A DNA stretch of 64,000 bases from Asticcacaulis solisilvae (GTDB lineage: Bacteria; Pseudomonadota; Alphaproteobacteria; Caulobacterales; Caulobacteraceae). Positions 18,130-28,117 of this stretch are shown here, one piece after another. A program made the position numbers and the translations under genes. A model generated the notes under the pieces. The model saw only the letters and a list, made by a program, of their open reading frames with translations. It did not search any database and had not been told where the DNA came from. The DNA lies in the NCBI RefSeq assembly GCF_017875235.1, contig NZ_JAGGMI010000019.1, positions 1 through 64,000 on the forward strand. Reading direction: 5' to 3'. Position 1 is the stretch's first letter; every line of letters begins with the position of its first letter.

Positions 18130-18664
18130 AGATAACGTGAACCGCCTCGGTGAGCAAACGAACTCGATGGCGCGCAGGCTATCTTTGCCGGCAAATTCCT
18201 ATTTTTGATTTAAATAAGCAGACCGTTTAATGCGTTTAGACTGATGAATTTTAGCGTGCGCTTTTTATGGCGACGGCGTATGAGGGTAAGGCGTGAATAT
18301 ATTTATATAACATAATCAAATATATATTTTGGAATTTTGCTGATTTCATTGCGCGGGCTACGCGTTGACGTACTGGCGCTGTGGAAACTTGTTGACGAAT
18401 ATACGCAATATGCATCATATATAACATCAGACTTAATCGACCGGGAAGTTGATGAGTCGAAGCCTGGCCATATTCAGTTTGCCCCAGGCTTCGCCAGAAT
18501 TGCTGACCCCCGTGCAATGGTCCTGAACAAGAAACTATAAAATAGACAACTTACAACTTGGTACTCGCAGAATACGTAAGTGTTCCGTGCAAGGCGGAGC
18601 ATTGCTGATCTGCGGCCCTAGGGATGATTGGCAACAAGTAAGAGAATTTCCTACAGGGGAAAAC
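18130..18664. promoter_or_regulatory. AT-rich divergent control region with leader hairpin
   Basis: About 535 gene-free bp lie between the FCD regulator and TonB receptor 2. The stretch 18240-18450 is very AT-rich, with runs such as AATATATTTATAT. A perfect 10-bp inverted repeat, CGAAGCCTGG (18458-18467) and CCAGGCTTCG (18484-18493), lies in the probable 5' leader of the receptor gene. GGGGA just before ATG 18665 is the ribosome site. Confidence 0.45.
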
Positions 18665-21601
18665 ATGAAAAGTTTGAAAAATATCCTGCGCGGCGTGTCA
18701 GGCGTCGCCATCTTGTGTGGTATGAGCCTTCCGCTCTGCGCCGTCGCCCAGGAAACGACCAAGCCCGCCGGTGAAGACAGCGGCGTGGTCGTGATCACCT
18801 CATCGCGCATCACCACGCGCGGCTTCAAGGCGCCAACGCCGACCAGCTCGATCGGGCAACTGGAAATCGCCAACAATGCCCAGCCGAACGTCTTCACGAC
18901 GATCGCGCAACTGCCGTCGCTCCAAGGCTCCAGCGGCACGACAACCAATACCTTCTCGACCTCGAGCGGCCAGCAGGGCCTGAGCTCGTTTGCGCTGCGC
19001 GGCCTGGGCGTCAGCCGCACCCTGACCTTGCTCGACGGCCAGCGCGTCGTTCCGGCCAATATCGGCACTGGCGCGGCCGACATCAGCCTGTTCCCGCAAC
19101 TGCTGATCAAGCGCGTGGACGTGGTCAACGGCGGCGCCTCCGCCTCATGGGGTTCCGACGCTGTCGGCGGCGTGGTCAACTTCGTCACGGACACGCGCTT
19201 CAAGGGCTTCAAGGCCAATTTCGCCCTGGGTGAGACCACCTATGGCGACGACAGGACGGGTGTCGCCCAGGTCGCGTTCGGCCGGGGCTTCTTCGACGAC
19301 AGAGTGCATACGGCCTTCGCCCTGGAATATCATCGCGAAGAGGGCGTCGGCCCCGGCGATTTTGGCGAACGGCCGGCCAATGGCCGCGACTGGTATCGCT
19401 CATCGACCCTGGTCAATACCGGCATCACGAACAACGGTTCGCCGCAGTTCCGCAACCTGGACCACGCCCAATCGATCACATATGGCAAGTACGGCCTGAT
19501 CACCGCCGGTCCGCTGCAGGGTATCGCCTTCGACCAGAACGGTAACCCCTATAACTTCGTCTATGGCTCGAACGGCCTGGGCGGCCCGGCCGGCGTGCCG
19601 GGCAAGGACGCAGGCGGGACGGTCGCGGGTTGCTATGTTGGGTTCTGTATCGGCGGCGACACCTCGGCCAATGTCGGCATCGGGGCGACGCTGCAGTCGG
19701 GCATCATCCGCTCGAACTTCTATAACCGCACCTCGTTCAGCCTGAATGACAATCACGAGCTTTTCTTCACCGTCAACCTGGCCAAGGTCGACACGCATAA
19801 CCAGCCTAACCCGGGCTTTACCCAGGCCGGGCTGACCATCCAGTGTGCGAACCCCTACGTGCCCCAGTCGATCAAGACGCAGTGCACGAACAACGGCATC
19901 TCCAACTTCAGGCTGGGGACGGTCACGCCCTTCCTGCCGTTCATCCGCGTCGACACCGAACGCACGCAGGAGCGTTTCGTCCTGGGCGCCAACGGCAAGT
20001 TCGACCTGTTCGGCACCAACTGGAACTACGACGCCTACTATCAGCACGGCAAGGAAAAGTCGGACATCAGCGTCCACAACCTGCTGCTCAAGGCGCGCTT
20101 CACGGCGGCCATCGACGCCATCGAGCTTAACGGCGCCATCGTCTGCCGTGACCCGGTGGCGCGCGCCAATGGCTGTCAGCCGATCAATGTCATCGGCAAC
20201 CAGACGCCCAGCGCCTCGGCCATTGCGTATCTCCAGCCGGCGGTTGGCGCCTATCAGCACACCATCCAGACGCAGGACGTCGCCAGCTTCGGCATTTCTG
20301 GCGAGCCCTTCTCGCTGTGGGCCGGTCCGGTATCGATGGCGTTCGGTGCGGAATATCGCCGCGAAGCCTATCGCGCCGTCGCCGATCCGTACGGCAACGG
20401 CACCACCACGCCCTACAGCGCCGAGTACCCGGCCGATCCGGCGCTCAGCACCGGCGGGGGCAACTGGTACGCCGGCAACTATCGCAACGGCCGCGGCAGC
20501 TATACGGTCGCCGAAGCCTTCCTCGAGTTCAATGTGCCGCTGCTCAACAGCGAGGCCTTGGGCCAGGTCAACCTCAACACCGCCGGCCGTGCGACCAACT
20601 ACAGCACCTCGGGCAGCGTTGAGGCCTGGAAGGTCGGCTTGACCTGGGATACCCCGCTGGACGGCATCCGCCTGCGCACCGTCCGGTCGCAGGACGTGCG
20701 CGCGCCGAACCTGAACGACCTGTTCGGCCCGACGACGTCGACGAACATGCCGAACTTCACCAACCCCTTCACCAACACCACGCTGACCATTTCGCAGAAC
20801 CAGGGCTCCAACCCGGGTCTCAAGCCGGAGCTGGCGCAGAACTTTTCGTTCGGCGTCGTCCTGGCCAATCCAGAATGGTTGCCGGGCTTCAACGCCTCGA
20901 TCGACTACTACAGCATCGAGCTGGAGGACGCGATCGCAGCCGGACCGAACGCGACCCAGCTGGTGCAGTACTGCTTCGACGGTTCGGTGCCTGCGGCCTG
21001 TAATACGTTCGACCTGACCGGGCCGAATCCTTACGTCAACGTCGGCAACATCAACGCCGCCTCGATCAAGACCAGCGGCGTCGATTACGAAGTCAGCTAT
21101 CAGCATTCGAAGCCCTTTGGTTTGGATGGCAATCTGGTCTTACGCGCCATGGCGACCAATGTTCGCGACTTCACTACCCTTCCGGGCTTGCCCGGCACGA
21201 TCGCGCAACAGACGGCCGGCCAGAACTCCGGCGCCACGCCGGACTGGAAGGCGTTGTTTGTCCAGACCTATTCGACGGACAAGTACAGCCTGACCCTTCA
21301 GGAACGCTGGTTCAGCGACGGCGTGATCGGCAATCAATACGTGGTTTGCTCATCGGGTTGTCCGGTATCGACGTCGAACAATCCGACGCTGGACAATAAC
21401 CACATGGACGGCGCGACCTATGTCGACGTCGCCGGCTCCTACAACATCCGTCCGGGCGTCCAGGCTTACTTCAAGATCGACAACCTGTTCAATGTCGAGC
21501 CGGAGGCTTCGCCCCAGACCAATACCGGTCTGGATATCAACCCGGCGCTTTACGATATCCTGGGCCGCTTCTACCGTGTCGGTGTGCGGATCAGCTACTA
21601 A
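18665..21601 (+). CDS. TonB-dependent outer-membrane receptor 2
   Basis: A 978-residue receptor starting at ATG 18665 after ACAGGGGAAAAC, with signal peptide MKSLKNILRGVSGVAILCGM and cleavage after VAQ. The plug (about residues 35-170) has VVVITSSRITTRG, FALRGLGVSRTLTLLDGQR and NGGASASWGSDAVGGVVNF. It belongs to a different subclass from the other four receptors, which carry ADVVKGxxAS/LTEG-type plugs. The barrel ends in YRVGVRISY. No STN domain is present. It heads a likely operon with an MFS transporter and GH43 enzyme under the divergent FCD regulator, so xylo- or arabino-oligosaccharides are likely ligands (inference). Confidence 0.93.
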   Translation: MKSLKNILRGVSGVAILCGMSLPLCAVAQETTKPAGEDSGVVVITSSRITTRGFKAPTPTSSIGQLEIANNAQPNVFTTIAQLPSLQGSSGTTTNTFSTSSGQQGLSSFALRGLGVSRTLTLLDGQRVVPANIGTGAADISLFPQLLIKRVDVVNGGASASWGSDAVGGVVNFVTDTRFKGFKANFALGETTYGDDRTGVAQVAFGRGFFDDRVHTAFALEYHREEGVGPGDFGERPANGRDWYRSSTLVNTGITNNGSPQFRNLDHAQSITYGKYGLITAGPLQGIAFDQNGNPYNFVYGSNGLGGPAGVPGKDAGGTVAGCYVGFCIGGDTSANVGIGATLQSGIIRSNFYNRTSFSLNDNHELFFTVNLAKVDTHNQPNPGFTQAGLTIQCANPYVPQSIKTQCTNNGISNFRLGTVTPFLPFIRVDTERTQERFVLGANGKFDLFGTNWNYDAYYQHGKEKSDISVHNLLLKARFTAAIDAIELNGAIVCRDPVARANGCQPINVIGNQTPSASAIAYLQPAVGAYQHTIQTQDVASFGISGEPFSLWAGPVSMAFGAEYRREAYRAVADPYGNGTTTPYSAEYPADPALSTGGGNWYAGNYRNGRGSYTVAEAFLEFNVPLLNSEALGQVNLNTAGRATNYSTSGSVEAWKVGLTWDTPLDGIRLRTVRSQDVRAPNLNDLFGPTTSTNMPNFTNPFTNTTLTISQNQGSNPGLKPELAQNFSFGVVLANPEWLPGFNASIDYYSIELEDAIAAGPNATQLVQYCFDGSVPAACNTFDLTGPNPYVNVGNINAASIKTSGVDYEVSYQHSKPFGLDGNLVLRAMATNVRDFTTLPGLPGTIAQQTAGQNSGATPDWKALFVQTYSTDKYSLTLQERWFSDGVIGNQYVVCSSGCPVSTSNNPTLDNNHMDGATYVDVAGSYNIRPGVQAYFKIDNLFNVEPEASPQTNTGLDINPALYDILGRFYRVGVRISY

Positions 21602-21609
21602 TCAGTGTT

Positions 21610-21643
21610 CCTGTCTGCCGCCGCACTGGCGGCGGCGGACAGG
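21610..21643. terminator. GC-rich hairpin after TonB receptor 2
   Basis: CCTGTC-T-GCCGCCGC (21610-21624) pairs with GCGGCGGC-G-GACAGG (21629-21643) around a 4-nt loop. There is no T tract, so it may stall or stabilise the transcript rather than stop it. A second perfect hairpin, GCCCCCTT/AAGGGGGC, lies at 21760-21783. The 273-bp gap to the MFS gene contains nothing else recognisable. Confidence 0.5.
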
Positions 21644-21874
21644 GTGTTCTCCTGGGCAGCCATCCGGCAATTACCGTCCCCCGTGTAATTTCCGGCACTG
21701 TTCATGAAGGGTGCGTGGGTAACGAGCCTTCCCGTCTCCCTGGTGTGTGTGTCGCACAAGCCCCCTTTTTCCCTGAAGGGGGCGCACTCTTTCGTTTTGT
21801 CGCGATAGGCCAAAAGCCGCTGCAAACTTTTTGGCATATCGCTCTGGTTCCGTATCGGGTCAGCGAGATTTCTT

Positions 21875-23149
21875 ATGGTGTTTTTCAAAAGCGGTGGCGT
21901 GAGGTGGGGCATTATTCTCCTGCTGACAGTCGGCACCATACTCAATTACCTGACCCGCAGCACGCTCAGCGTCGCCGCGCCGACGCTCATGACCAGCATG
22001 AAGATGACCGAGAAGGACTACGGCGTCATTACCGGCGTCTTTCAGTTTGGCATCATGCTGCAACCCATTGCGGGCTATATCCTCGACGTTATTCGCCTCA
22101 AGATGGGCATGTTCCTGTTCGCGCTGGCCTGGGGTCTGATCACCATGGCGCACGCCCTGGCTGGCAACTGGCAGACCCTGGCCGTCCTGCGCGGCCTGCA
22201 GGGGTTCGCCGAGGGGACGGCCCAGCCGGGCGGCCTTAAGGTCGTTTCCGAGTGGTTTCCGGCCAAGGAACGCGGCTTCGCCAGCGGCCTCTACAATATC
22301 GGCGCCTCGGTTGGTTCGATGCTGGCCCCGCCGCTCGTGGCCTTCTGCATTCTCTATTACAGCTGGCAGTCTGCCTTTGTCATCACCGGCGCCTTTGGTG
22401 TCGCCTGGGCCATACTGTGGCTGATGAACTACCGGTCGCCCAAGGAGCATCCCGCGCTCAAGGAGACCGAGCGCACATACATCCACGAAGGACAGGAAAA
22501 GCACCTGGCCGCTTCGTCCGAGCGTCCTTCGATGTGGAAGATCCTCAAGCAGCGCAACTTCTGGGGCATCGCCATACCGCGCTTCCTGGCCGACCCGACC
22601 TGGAGCACCCTGGTCTTCTGGCTGCCGCTCTATCTGACCCAGGTGCGTGGCTTCGACCTGAAACAGATCGCCCTTTTCGCGTGGCTGCCGTTTGTCGCCG
22701 CCGATATCGGCTGCCTGTTCGGGCCCTTCCTGGTCGGTGTGTTCCAGAAATTCGGTATCTCGCTGATCAATGCGCGCCGTTTCACCTTCACGGTCGGCGC
22801 GGTGATGATGACGGGGGTCGTCTTCGTCGGGGCCGTTCAAAGTCCCTATGCCGCCATTGCGCTCCTGTGCCTGGGCGCCTTCGCGCACCAGACGCTTTCG
22901 GTGACCGTCATCACCATGTCGTCCGACCTGTTCCGCCAAAGCGAGGTCGCGACCGTGGCCGGTATGGCCGGGACGGCGGCCAATCTGGGCGCGCTGCTGT
23001 TTTCGGTGGCGATCGGCACTCTGGTTGCGACGACCGGCTACACTCCCTTCTTTATTATCCTGGGCGGCATCGACCTGCTGGGCGCGGCTCTGCTGTGGTT
23101 CCTCGTCCGCCCGAGCGACATGGTTTCTGAGGTCAAGCGTGATTCCTAA
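21875..23149 (+). CDS. MFS transporter, anion:cation symporter type (hexuronate/sugar acid)
   Basis: This 424-residue inner-membrane protein has about 12 transmembrane segments. The first carries LTVGTILNYLTRSTLSVAAP, the signature of the ACS family that includes ExuT; others include GVFQFGIMLQPIAGYILD and the loop motif RGLQGFAEG. WFPAKERGFASGLYNIG is the family's conserved inter-helix segment. It probably imports a sugar acid or short acidic oligosaccharide released near the cell surface. It follows TonB receptor 2 and overlaps the GH43 gene by 11 nt, so it belongs to that operon. ATG 21875 is preceded by only a weak GAG. Confidence 0.85.
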   Translation: MVFFKSGGVRWGIILLLTVGTILNYLTRSTLSVAAPTLMTSMKMTEKDYGVITGVFQFGIMLQPIAGYILDVIRLKMGMFLFALAWGLITMAHALAGNWQTLAVLRGLQGFAEGTAQPGGLKVVSEWFPAKERGFASGLYNIGASVGSMLAPPLVAFCILYYSWQSAFVITGAFGVAWAILWLMNYRSPKEHPALKETERTYIHEGQEKHLAASSERPSMWKILKQRNFWGIAIPRFLADPTWSTLVFWLPLYLTQVRGFDLKQIALFAWLPFVAADIGCLFGPFLVGVFQKFGISLINARRFTFTVGAVMMTGVVFVGAVQSPYAAIALLCLGAFAHQTLSVTVITMSSDLFRQSEVATVAGMAGTAANLGALLFSVAIGTLVATTGYTPFFIILGGIDLLGAALLWFLVRPSDMVSEVKRDS

Positions 23150-24824
23150 TCCTGTACTTCCCGGCTTTAATCCGGACCCGTCGATCATTCGCGTCGGCAG
23201 TGACTACTATATAGCCACTTCCACCTTTGAGTGGTTCCCCGGCGTCCAGATCCATCATTCCACCGACCTGGTGAACTGGCGGTTGGTTTCCCGGCCGCTT
23301 CGGCGCCCCTCGCAACTCGACCTTCGCGGCATTCCGGACAGTTGTGGCGTGTGGGCGCCGTGCCTCAGCCACGCCAAGGGACAATTCTACCTGACCTATT
23401 CGCTGGTCAGACGATACGGCCGGACAACAGAATATGGGGCCCAGGGCACATCGCTTCGGGATTTTCACAACTATGTCGTCACCGCAGACTCGATAACGGG
23501 AGAGTGGTCTGATCCGGTCTACCTAAACAGCAGCGGTTTCGATCCGTCATTGTTCCACGATGAGGACGGCCAGAGCTATCTGCTCAACCTGCTGTGGGAT
23601 CACCGCAGCGGTAATAACCGCTTCGCCGGTATCCTGCTGCAGCCGTACGATACCGAACGCCAAATCCTGACCGGTGAACCCAGGCTGATCTTCGAAGGCA
23701 CCGAGCTTGGTTACACCGAAGGCCCGCATCTTTATCGCCGCGACGGCTGGTATTACCTGGTCGTCGCCGAAGGCGGGACGGGGTGGGAGCACGCCGTTAC
23801 CCTGGCGCGGTCGCGCGACCTCCAAGGGCCATACGAGGTCTGCCCCTATGGTCCCATTCTCACCAGCCGTGGCCGGCCGGACATTCCGCTGCAAAGGGCA
23901 GGGCACGGCGACCTCGTCGAAGCCGAGGACGGAACCTGGCTCATTGCCTATCTCTGTGGCCGTCCCGTTGCCGGGACGCAGGCCTGCGTGCTCGGCCGCG
24001 AAACGGCCATCCAGCCTGTTCACTGGACCGCCGACGGGTGGATTGCGCCCTCTTTGCCGCTCCTGCGGCCGGACAACCCGGTGAGCGCGGCCGCCGCCAG
24101 CCGGCGCGCACCCGCTCAGCGGTATGATTTTGAAGGCGGCGAGCTGGCCGTCGAATTCCAATGGCTACGCACGCCTTATCCCGACGTCCTCTTCAGTCTG
24201 TCCGCGCGTCCGGGGCATCTGACCCTGTTCGGACGCGAGACGATCGGCAGTCATTTTGAGCAAAGCCTGGTCGGCCGGCGCCAGACCTCGGCCTGTTACG
24301 AGGCCGCGACGGTTCTGGACTTCGAGCCAAGCAGTTTCCAGCAGTCGGCGGGCCTCGTCTGCTATTACAACGCCACCAAGTTTCACTACTGCTATATCAG
24401 CTTCGATGCCGCCTTAGGACGCCATCTTCGTGTGATGTCCGCCTTGCCGAACCCGCTTTGTCCGGAAAAGCTCTCGAATATCCACCCGCTTCCCGATGGC
24501 CCGGTGGAACTGCGAGTGAGATCAGATGGCAGACATCTGATCTTCGGTTACCGCGTTCAGGAGGCAGGTGCCTGGACTGAACTCGACGAGGTCTTCGACG
24601 CGACCAGCCTGTCGGACGAAGCGACCTTGGCGGGACATCCCAGCTTCACGGGAACCTTTGTCGGGATGGCGTGCCAGGACACTTCAGGTCAGATGTGTCC
24701 GGCCTATTTCGACTGGTTCGAATTCGCGGAGCGGGATATCGCCGAGACTGGAACAGGGCAGGGCGCGGACCGGGCCGGCGCAAGCGCCATGGCCTCCGCC
24801 TCCAGACGCCGCGGCGCTGCATAA
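23139..24824 (+). CDS. GH43 family beta-xylosidase/arabinofuranosidase
   Basis: A 561-residue enzyme. GTG 23139 is chosen because homology starts there (VIPNPVLPGFNPDPSIIRVG), GAGG lies upstream, and it overlaps the transporter stop. The five-bladed propeller (about residues 5-310) shows the three catalytic acids of GH43: Asp in NPDPS, Asp in SGFDPSLFHDEDG, and Glu in YTEGPHLY. A C-terminal beta-sandwich (about 340-545) typical of GH43 beta-xylosidases follows. There is no signal peptide, so it acts in the cytoplasm on imported oligosaccharides. The translational overlap with the MFS gene supports uptake followed by cleavage. Confidence 0.9.
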   Translation: MIPNPVLPGFNPDPSIIRVGSDYYIATSTFEWFPGVQIHHSTDLVNWRLVSRPLRRPSQLDLRGIPDSCGVWAPCLSHAKGQFYLTYSLVRRYGRTTEYGAQGTSLRDFHNYVVTADSITGEWSDPVYLNSSGFDPSLFHDEDGQSYLLNLLWDHRSGNNRFAGILLQPYDTERQILTGEPRLIFEGTELGYTEGPHLYRRDGWYYLVVAEGGTGWEHAVTLARSRDLQGPYEVCPYGPILTSRGRPDIPLQRAGHGDLVEAEDGTWLIAYLCGRPVAGTQACVLGRETAIQPVHWTADGWIAPSLPLLRPDNPVSAAAASRRAPAQRYDFEGGELAVEFQWLRTPYPDVLFSLSARPGHLTLFGRETIGSHFEQSLVGRRQTSACYEAATVLDFEPSSFQQSAGLVCYYNATKFHYCYISFDAALGRHLRVMSALPNPLCPEKLSNIHPLPDGPVELRVRSDGRHLIFGYRVQEAGAWTELDEVFDATSLSDEATLAGHPSFTGTFVGMACQDTSGQMCPAYFDWFEFAERDIAETGTGQGADRAGASAMASASRRRGAA

Positions 24825-24854
24825 TTCGTTTTTGATCCATTCCAATACACCTTA

Positions 24855-24890
24855 CCTTCGGCGGTCCGGATTCATCGGGACCGCCGAAGG
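24855..24890. terminator. Strong hairpin after the GH43 gene
   Basis: A perfect 13-bp inverted repeat, CCTTCGGCGGTCC (24855-24867) and GGACCGCCGAAGG (24878-24890), has a 10-nt loop. There is no T run, but stem strength and position 30 bp past the stop suggest transcript ending. Confidence 0.6.
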
Positions 24891-24950
24891 CTTGACTGGC
24901 CTTTGCATCGCCGCGCAGGACTCCGGTGGATAATCGCTTTTCTTTCGTTT

Positions 24951-25054
24951 TAGAGCGATATGGCGAAAAGTGTAAGCGGTTTTCGCTTTAAATATCGCGA
25001 CAAAACAAAAGCTTAGATCGGTATGATGTTTCCACTTAAAATCATACCGATCTA
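24951..25054. repeat. Dispersed palindromic intergenic repeat, copy 1
   Basis: This element of about 104 bp begins TAGAGCGATATGGCGAAAAG. Its left half folds by GCGATAT/ATATCGC and GCGAAAA/TTTTCGC; its right half by a perfect 13-bp AGATCGGTATGAT/ATCATACCGATCT stem. A closely similar copy is at 30918-31035, and a looser relative at 54410-54477. It resembles the mosaic palindromic repeats common between genes in alphaproteobacteria. Confidence 0.85.
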
Positions 25055-25300
25055 GATAGCGGTGTCGCTCCCAAGCGCCGGCAGGGTAGAAGGCACATGT
25101 GCCATTTTCGCGTCACCACCGCGTAATCAGCCTGCGCCGCGAACTTTCTCCGATCTTTCGTTAAGTTTCGATTTGACAGTTTTTTGAAGCTGGTGTTACC
25201 CTTTTCATAAGGTCTGATTAGAAATCGAAACGTTGTTCGATGGTTTCGGTTCCAAACGAAGGCTGATTTGGTCGTTCAACATGAAAATGGGGATTTGCAA
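25055..25300 (+). promoter_or_regulatory. Upstream region of TonB receptor 3 with 10-bp inverted repeat
   Basis: No gene is present. GTTTCGATTT (25165-25174) and AAATCGAAAC (25222-25231) are perfect inverted repeats 47 bp apart, and a -35-like TTGACA (25173-25178) overlaps the left arm. TTTCGTT (25157-25163) precedes it. Arms flanking a promoter suggest a repressor that loops or a dimeric site; no cognate regulator is adjacent. Confidence 0.45.
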
Positions 25301-28099
25301 ATGTACCGTCGTCAGTCTTTTCGCGCCGTGGCGCTTGCCGGCGCCGGAGCGGCCGCCCTTCTGACCGCGAGCGCCGCGTTCGCTCAGGATCCCGCGCCGG
25401 CTCCGGTCGAAAGCGAAGAGGTCGTCATCGTCGGCGTCCGCGGCAGCTCCGCCCGCGCCATCCGGACCAAGCGCAACGCCACTACGGTCACCGATTCGAT
25501 CAGCGCGCTCGAACTCGGCACCTTTCCGGATGACAATGTCGCTGACTCCCTGGCGCACATCACCGGTGTTTCGATTTCGCGCGGCGCCGGCGGCGAAGGC
25601 CGGACGGTCAGCGTGCGAGGTCTGGGACCGGAATATACCCTGTCGACCTTCAACGGCCGCATCCTCGCCACCGACGGCGCCGGCCGCGATTTCGCCTATG
25701 ACGTGCTGCCGTCCGATGTCATCAGCGGCGCCGACGTCGTCAAGGGCGCCGAAGCCTCGCTGACCGAAGGCGCCATTGGCGGCCTGGTCAACCTGCGTTC
25801 GGCCAGCCCGTTCGACAAGCGCGGCGCGCACGGCAGCTTGCGTTTCGAAGCCGACCGCAACCTGATGTCGGAGCTGGACGGCAAGAAGTTCTCGGGCGTC
25901 TACAGCAACACCTTTGCCGGTGACACGTGGGGCGTGCTGCTGGGGGTCGTGCTCGAACAGCGCGACGACCGCAGCGACATTGCCGGCAACGATGGCGGCT
26001 GGACGCGCAACGCCGATCCGACCGACGAAAGCTGGCTGTGGGGCAATGCCTGGGGCGGTTCCATCGATCCGAACGGCAACGGCGTGTTGGACGAAGACGA
26101 ATACGGCCTGATCGGCCCGGGCCAGTTCCGCGTCGGCTCGATCCTGGAAAAGAAGGAGCGGACCGCCTTTACCGGCAAGCTGGAATGGCGTCCGTCCGAC
26201 GATTTCCGCCTGGTGTTCGACGGCCTGTCGACCAAGCTCGACTCGCCGGAAGTGGGCTATCAGCAGTCCTTCTATCCGCTTTTCGCCCCCGGCCGCTGGT
26301 CGAACATGGTCATCGAGGACGGTATCGTCACCAGCTTCGACATGGACAATCCCGATCCCGAAATGCGGATGAACCCGGAGTTGCTCAACCAGACCTCCTA
26401 CCGCGTCGTCGAAACGCAGCTGTTCGGCGTCAATGCGCAATGGCATGCGTCGGATACCCTGACCCTGACGGGCGACCTATATCGTTCGACCTCCAAGCGC
26501 CATTCTGGCGGACAGGACAGCTATGTCGTCCTGCGCATGAACCAGCCCAATACCGCGCACATCGAACTGACCGGCGACCGGGTGCCGAACGTCACCGTCG
26601 ACTTCGATGACGGCCGCGACCTGGCCTCAGGCCTGGCCAACGGCGAGTTCGGCGATGCCGATTTCAATACGCACTACTTCTCGCTGGCCGGCGACAATAT
26701 CGATGATGAAATCAACGGCGCGTCGTTCGACGGCCGGTGGACGACCAGCCGCGGCTGGCTCGACAGCGTGCAGTTCGGCGTCAGTCTGACCGACCGCAAG
26801 AAGTCGCGCGATCTTGTCAACAATGCTCTGACCGGCGGCGCGGACTACTATTCCGGCAATTACGCCATCAATGTCGAAGACCTGGGCGGCAATGTCGTTT
26901 CGCACAGCTTCAGCCTGCCGAACTTCATGAGCGAGGTCGGCGGCGACTTCCCGCGCACCTTCCTGGCCTTCGATATCGAAGCCTATCAGCAGGCCCTCGC
27001 CGCCTATAACGGCACGGCGCGTCCGGGCGGTGGCACTTACGACTATGCGAAGGCGGCGCCCGTATGGAACCCGCTGCAAAGCTACCGCGTCGGGGAAAAA
27101 ACCTGGGCTGGTTACGTCCAGGCCAACCTGACGGCCGAACGCTGGACCGGCAATGTCGGCCTGCGCATCGTCAACACCAAGACGACTGCCCAGGCCTGGG
27201 ACGCCAAGATCCTCGAGATCATCGAAAACGGCGCCTTCAACTATACCGCCGTCTATGACGACCCGAGCGAGGTGACGCAGGACTCGGAAGAGACCTACCT
27301 GCTGCCGTCGTTCAACCTGAACTACCGCTTCACCGAGGAGCTGCGCCTGCGCCTGGGCGCCGCACGGACGATGGCGCGGCCGTCGGTCAACATGCTGGCG
27401 CCGACCAATACGACCGAAAGCGTGTCGTGGGGTGAGTTCACCCAGATCTACGGCGGCAATGCCGAGCTGAAGCCTTACCAGGCCGACCAGTTCGACGCCT
27501 CGCTGGAATGGTATTTCGCCCGCAACTCGATCTTTAACGTCGCGGTCTTCACCAAGAAGATCAAGGACCAGATCACGACGAGCTGGGAGCCGGGCCAGGA
27601 CATCGGCGTACCGGGCTATCTGTTCAACGTCAGCCGCCCGATCAATGGCGACCACGCCAAGGTCGATGGCGTCGAAATCGGTCTGCAGCACTTCCTGGAA
27701 AACGGCTTCGGCGTCCAGGCACAGTATACGCGCAACTGGGCCAAGAGCTGGGTCGGCGATCAGGAGCGTCCGCTGGAAGGCATCGCGCCGTCGGTCTATT
27801 CTCTCAGCGCCGTCTATGAAAAAGGGCCGATCTCGCTGCGCCTGACCGGCGACCACACTGACGGCTTCGTCACGGCGATCAATGTCCTGGGCGAAGGCTA
27901 TAATGAGGTCGCCGACCCGATCACCTGGGTGACGGCGCACGCTTCGTACAAGATCAATGATCGCCTGGAAGTGTCGCTCGAAGGCCAGAACCTGCTCGAC
28001 GAAGCGCAGACCTACAGCATCAACGGAAATCCCTTGCTGCCGCAGGGTTATTACCGCTACGGCGCTTCGGTCAAGCTGGGTGTCAGCTACCGGTTCTAG
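25301..28099 (+). CDS. TonB-dependent outer-membrane receptor 3
   Basis: A 932-residue receptor starting at ATG 25301 after ATGGGGATTTG. The signal peptide is MYRRQSFRAVALAGAGAAAL, with cleavage after AFA. The mature N-terminus has EEVVIVGVRGSSARAI, then a plug (about residues 45-190) with VTDSISALELGTFPDDNVAD, SVRGLGPEYTLSTFNGR and GADVVKGAEASLTEGAIGG, the Caulobacter/Xanthomonas class. The barrel ends in LGVSYRF. It leads a group with a DUF4874/DUF4832 lipoprotein and an amidohydrolase, an unusual set for a sugar locus; the ligand is unknown. Confidence 0.93.
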   Translation: MYRRQSFRAVALAGAGAAALLTASAAFAQDPAPAPVESEEVVIVGVRGSSARAIRTKRNATTVTDSISALELGTFPDDNVADSLAHITGVSISRGAGGEGRTVSVRGLGPEYTLSTFNGRILATDGAGRDFAYDVLPSDVISGADVVKGAEASLTEGAIGGLVNLRSASPFDKRGAHGSLRFEADRNLMSELDGKKFSGVYSNTFAGDTWGVLLGVVLEQRDDRSDIAGNDGGWTRNADPTDESWLWGNAWGGSIDPNGNGVLDEDEYGLIGPGQFRVGSILEKKERTAFTGKLEWRPSDDFRLVFDGLSTKLDSPEVGYQQSFYPLFAPGRWSNMVIEDGIVTSFDMDNPDPEMRMNPELLNQTSYRVVETQLFGVNAQWHASDTLTLTGDLYRSTSKRHSGGQDSYVVLRMNQPNTAHIELTGDRVPNVTVDFDDGRDLASGLANGEFGDADFNTHYFSLAGDNIDDEINGASFDGRWTTSRGWLDSVQFGVSLTDRKKSRDLVNNALTGGADYYSGNYAINVEDLGGNVVSHSFSLPNFMSEVGGDFPRTFLAFDIEAYQQALAAYNGTARPGGGTYDYAKAAPVWNPLQSYRVGEKTWAGYVQANLTAERWTGNVGLRIVNTKTTAQAWDAKILEIIENGAFNYTAVYDDPSEVTQDSEETYLLPSFNLNYRFTEELRLRLGAARTMARPSVNMLAPTNTTESVSWGEFTQIYGGNAELKPYQADQFDASLEWYFARNSIFNVAVFTKKIKDQITTSWEPGQDIGVPGYLFNVSRPINGDHAKVDGVEIGLQHFLENGFGVQAQYTRNWAKSWVGDQERPLEGIAPSVYSLSAVYEKGPISLRLTGDHTDGFVTAINVLGEGYNEVADPITWVTAHASYKINDRLEVSLEGQNLLDEAQTYSINGNPLLPQGYYRYGASVKLGVSYRF

Positions 28100-28117
28100 A
28101 GTTCGTTCGAAACCAAG

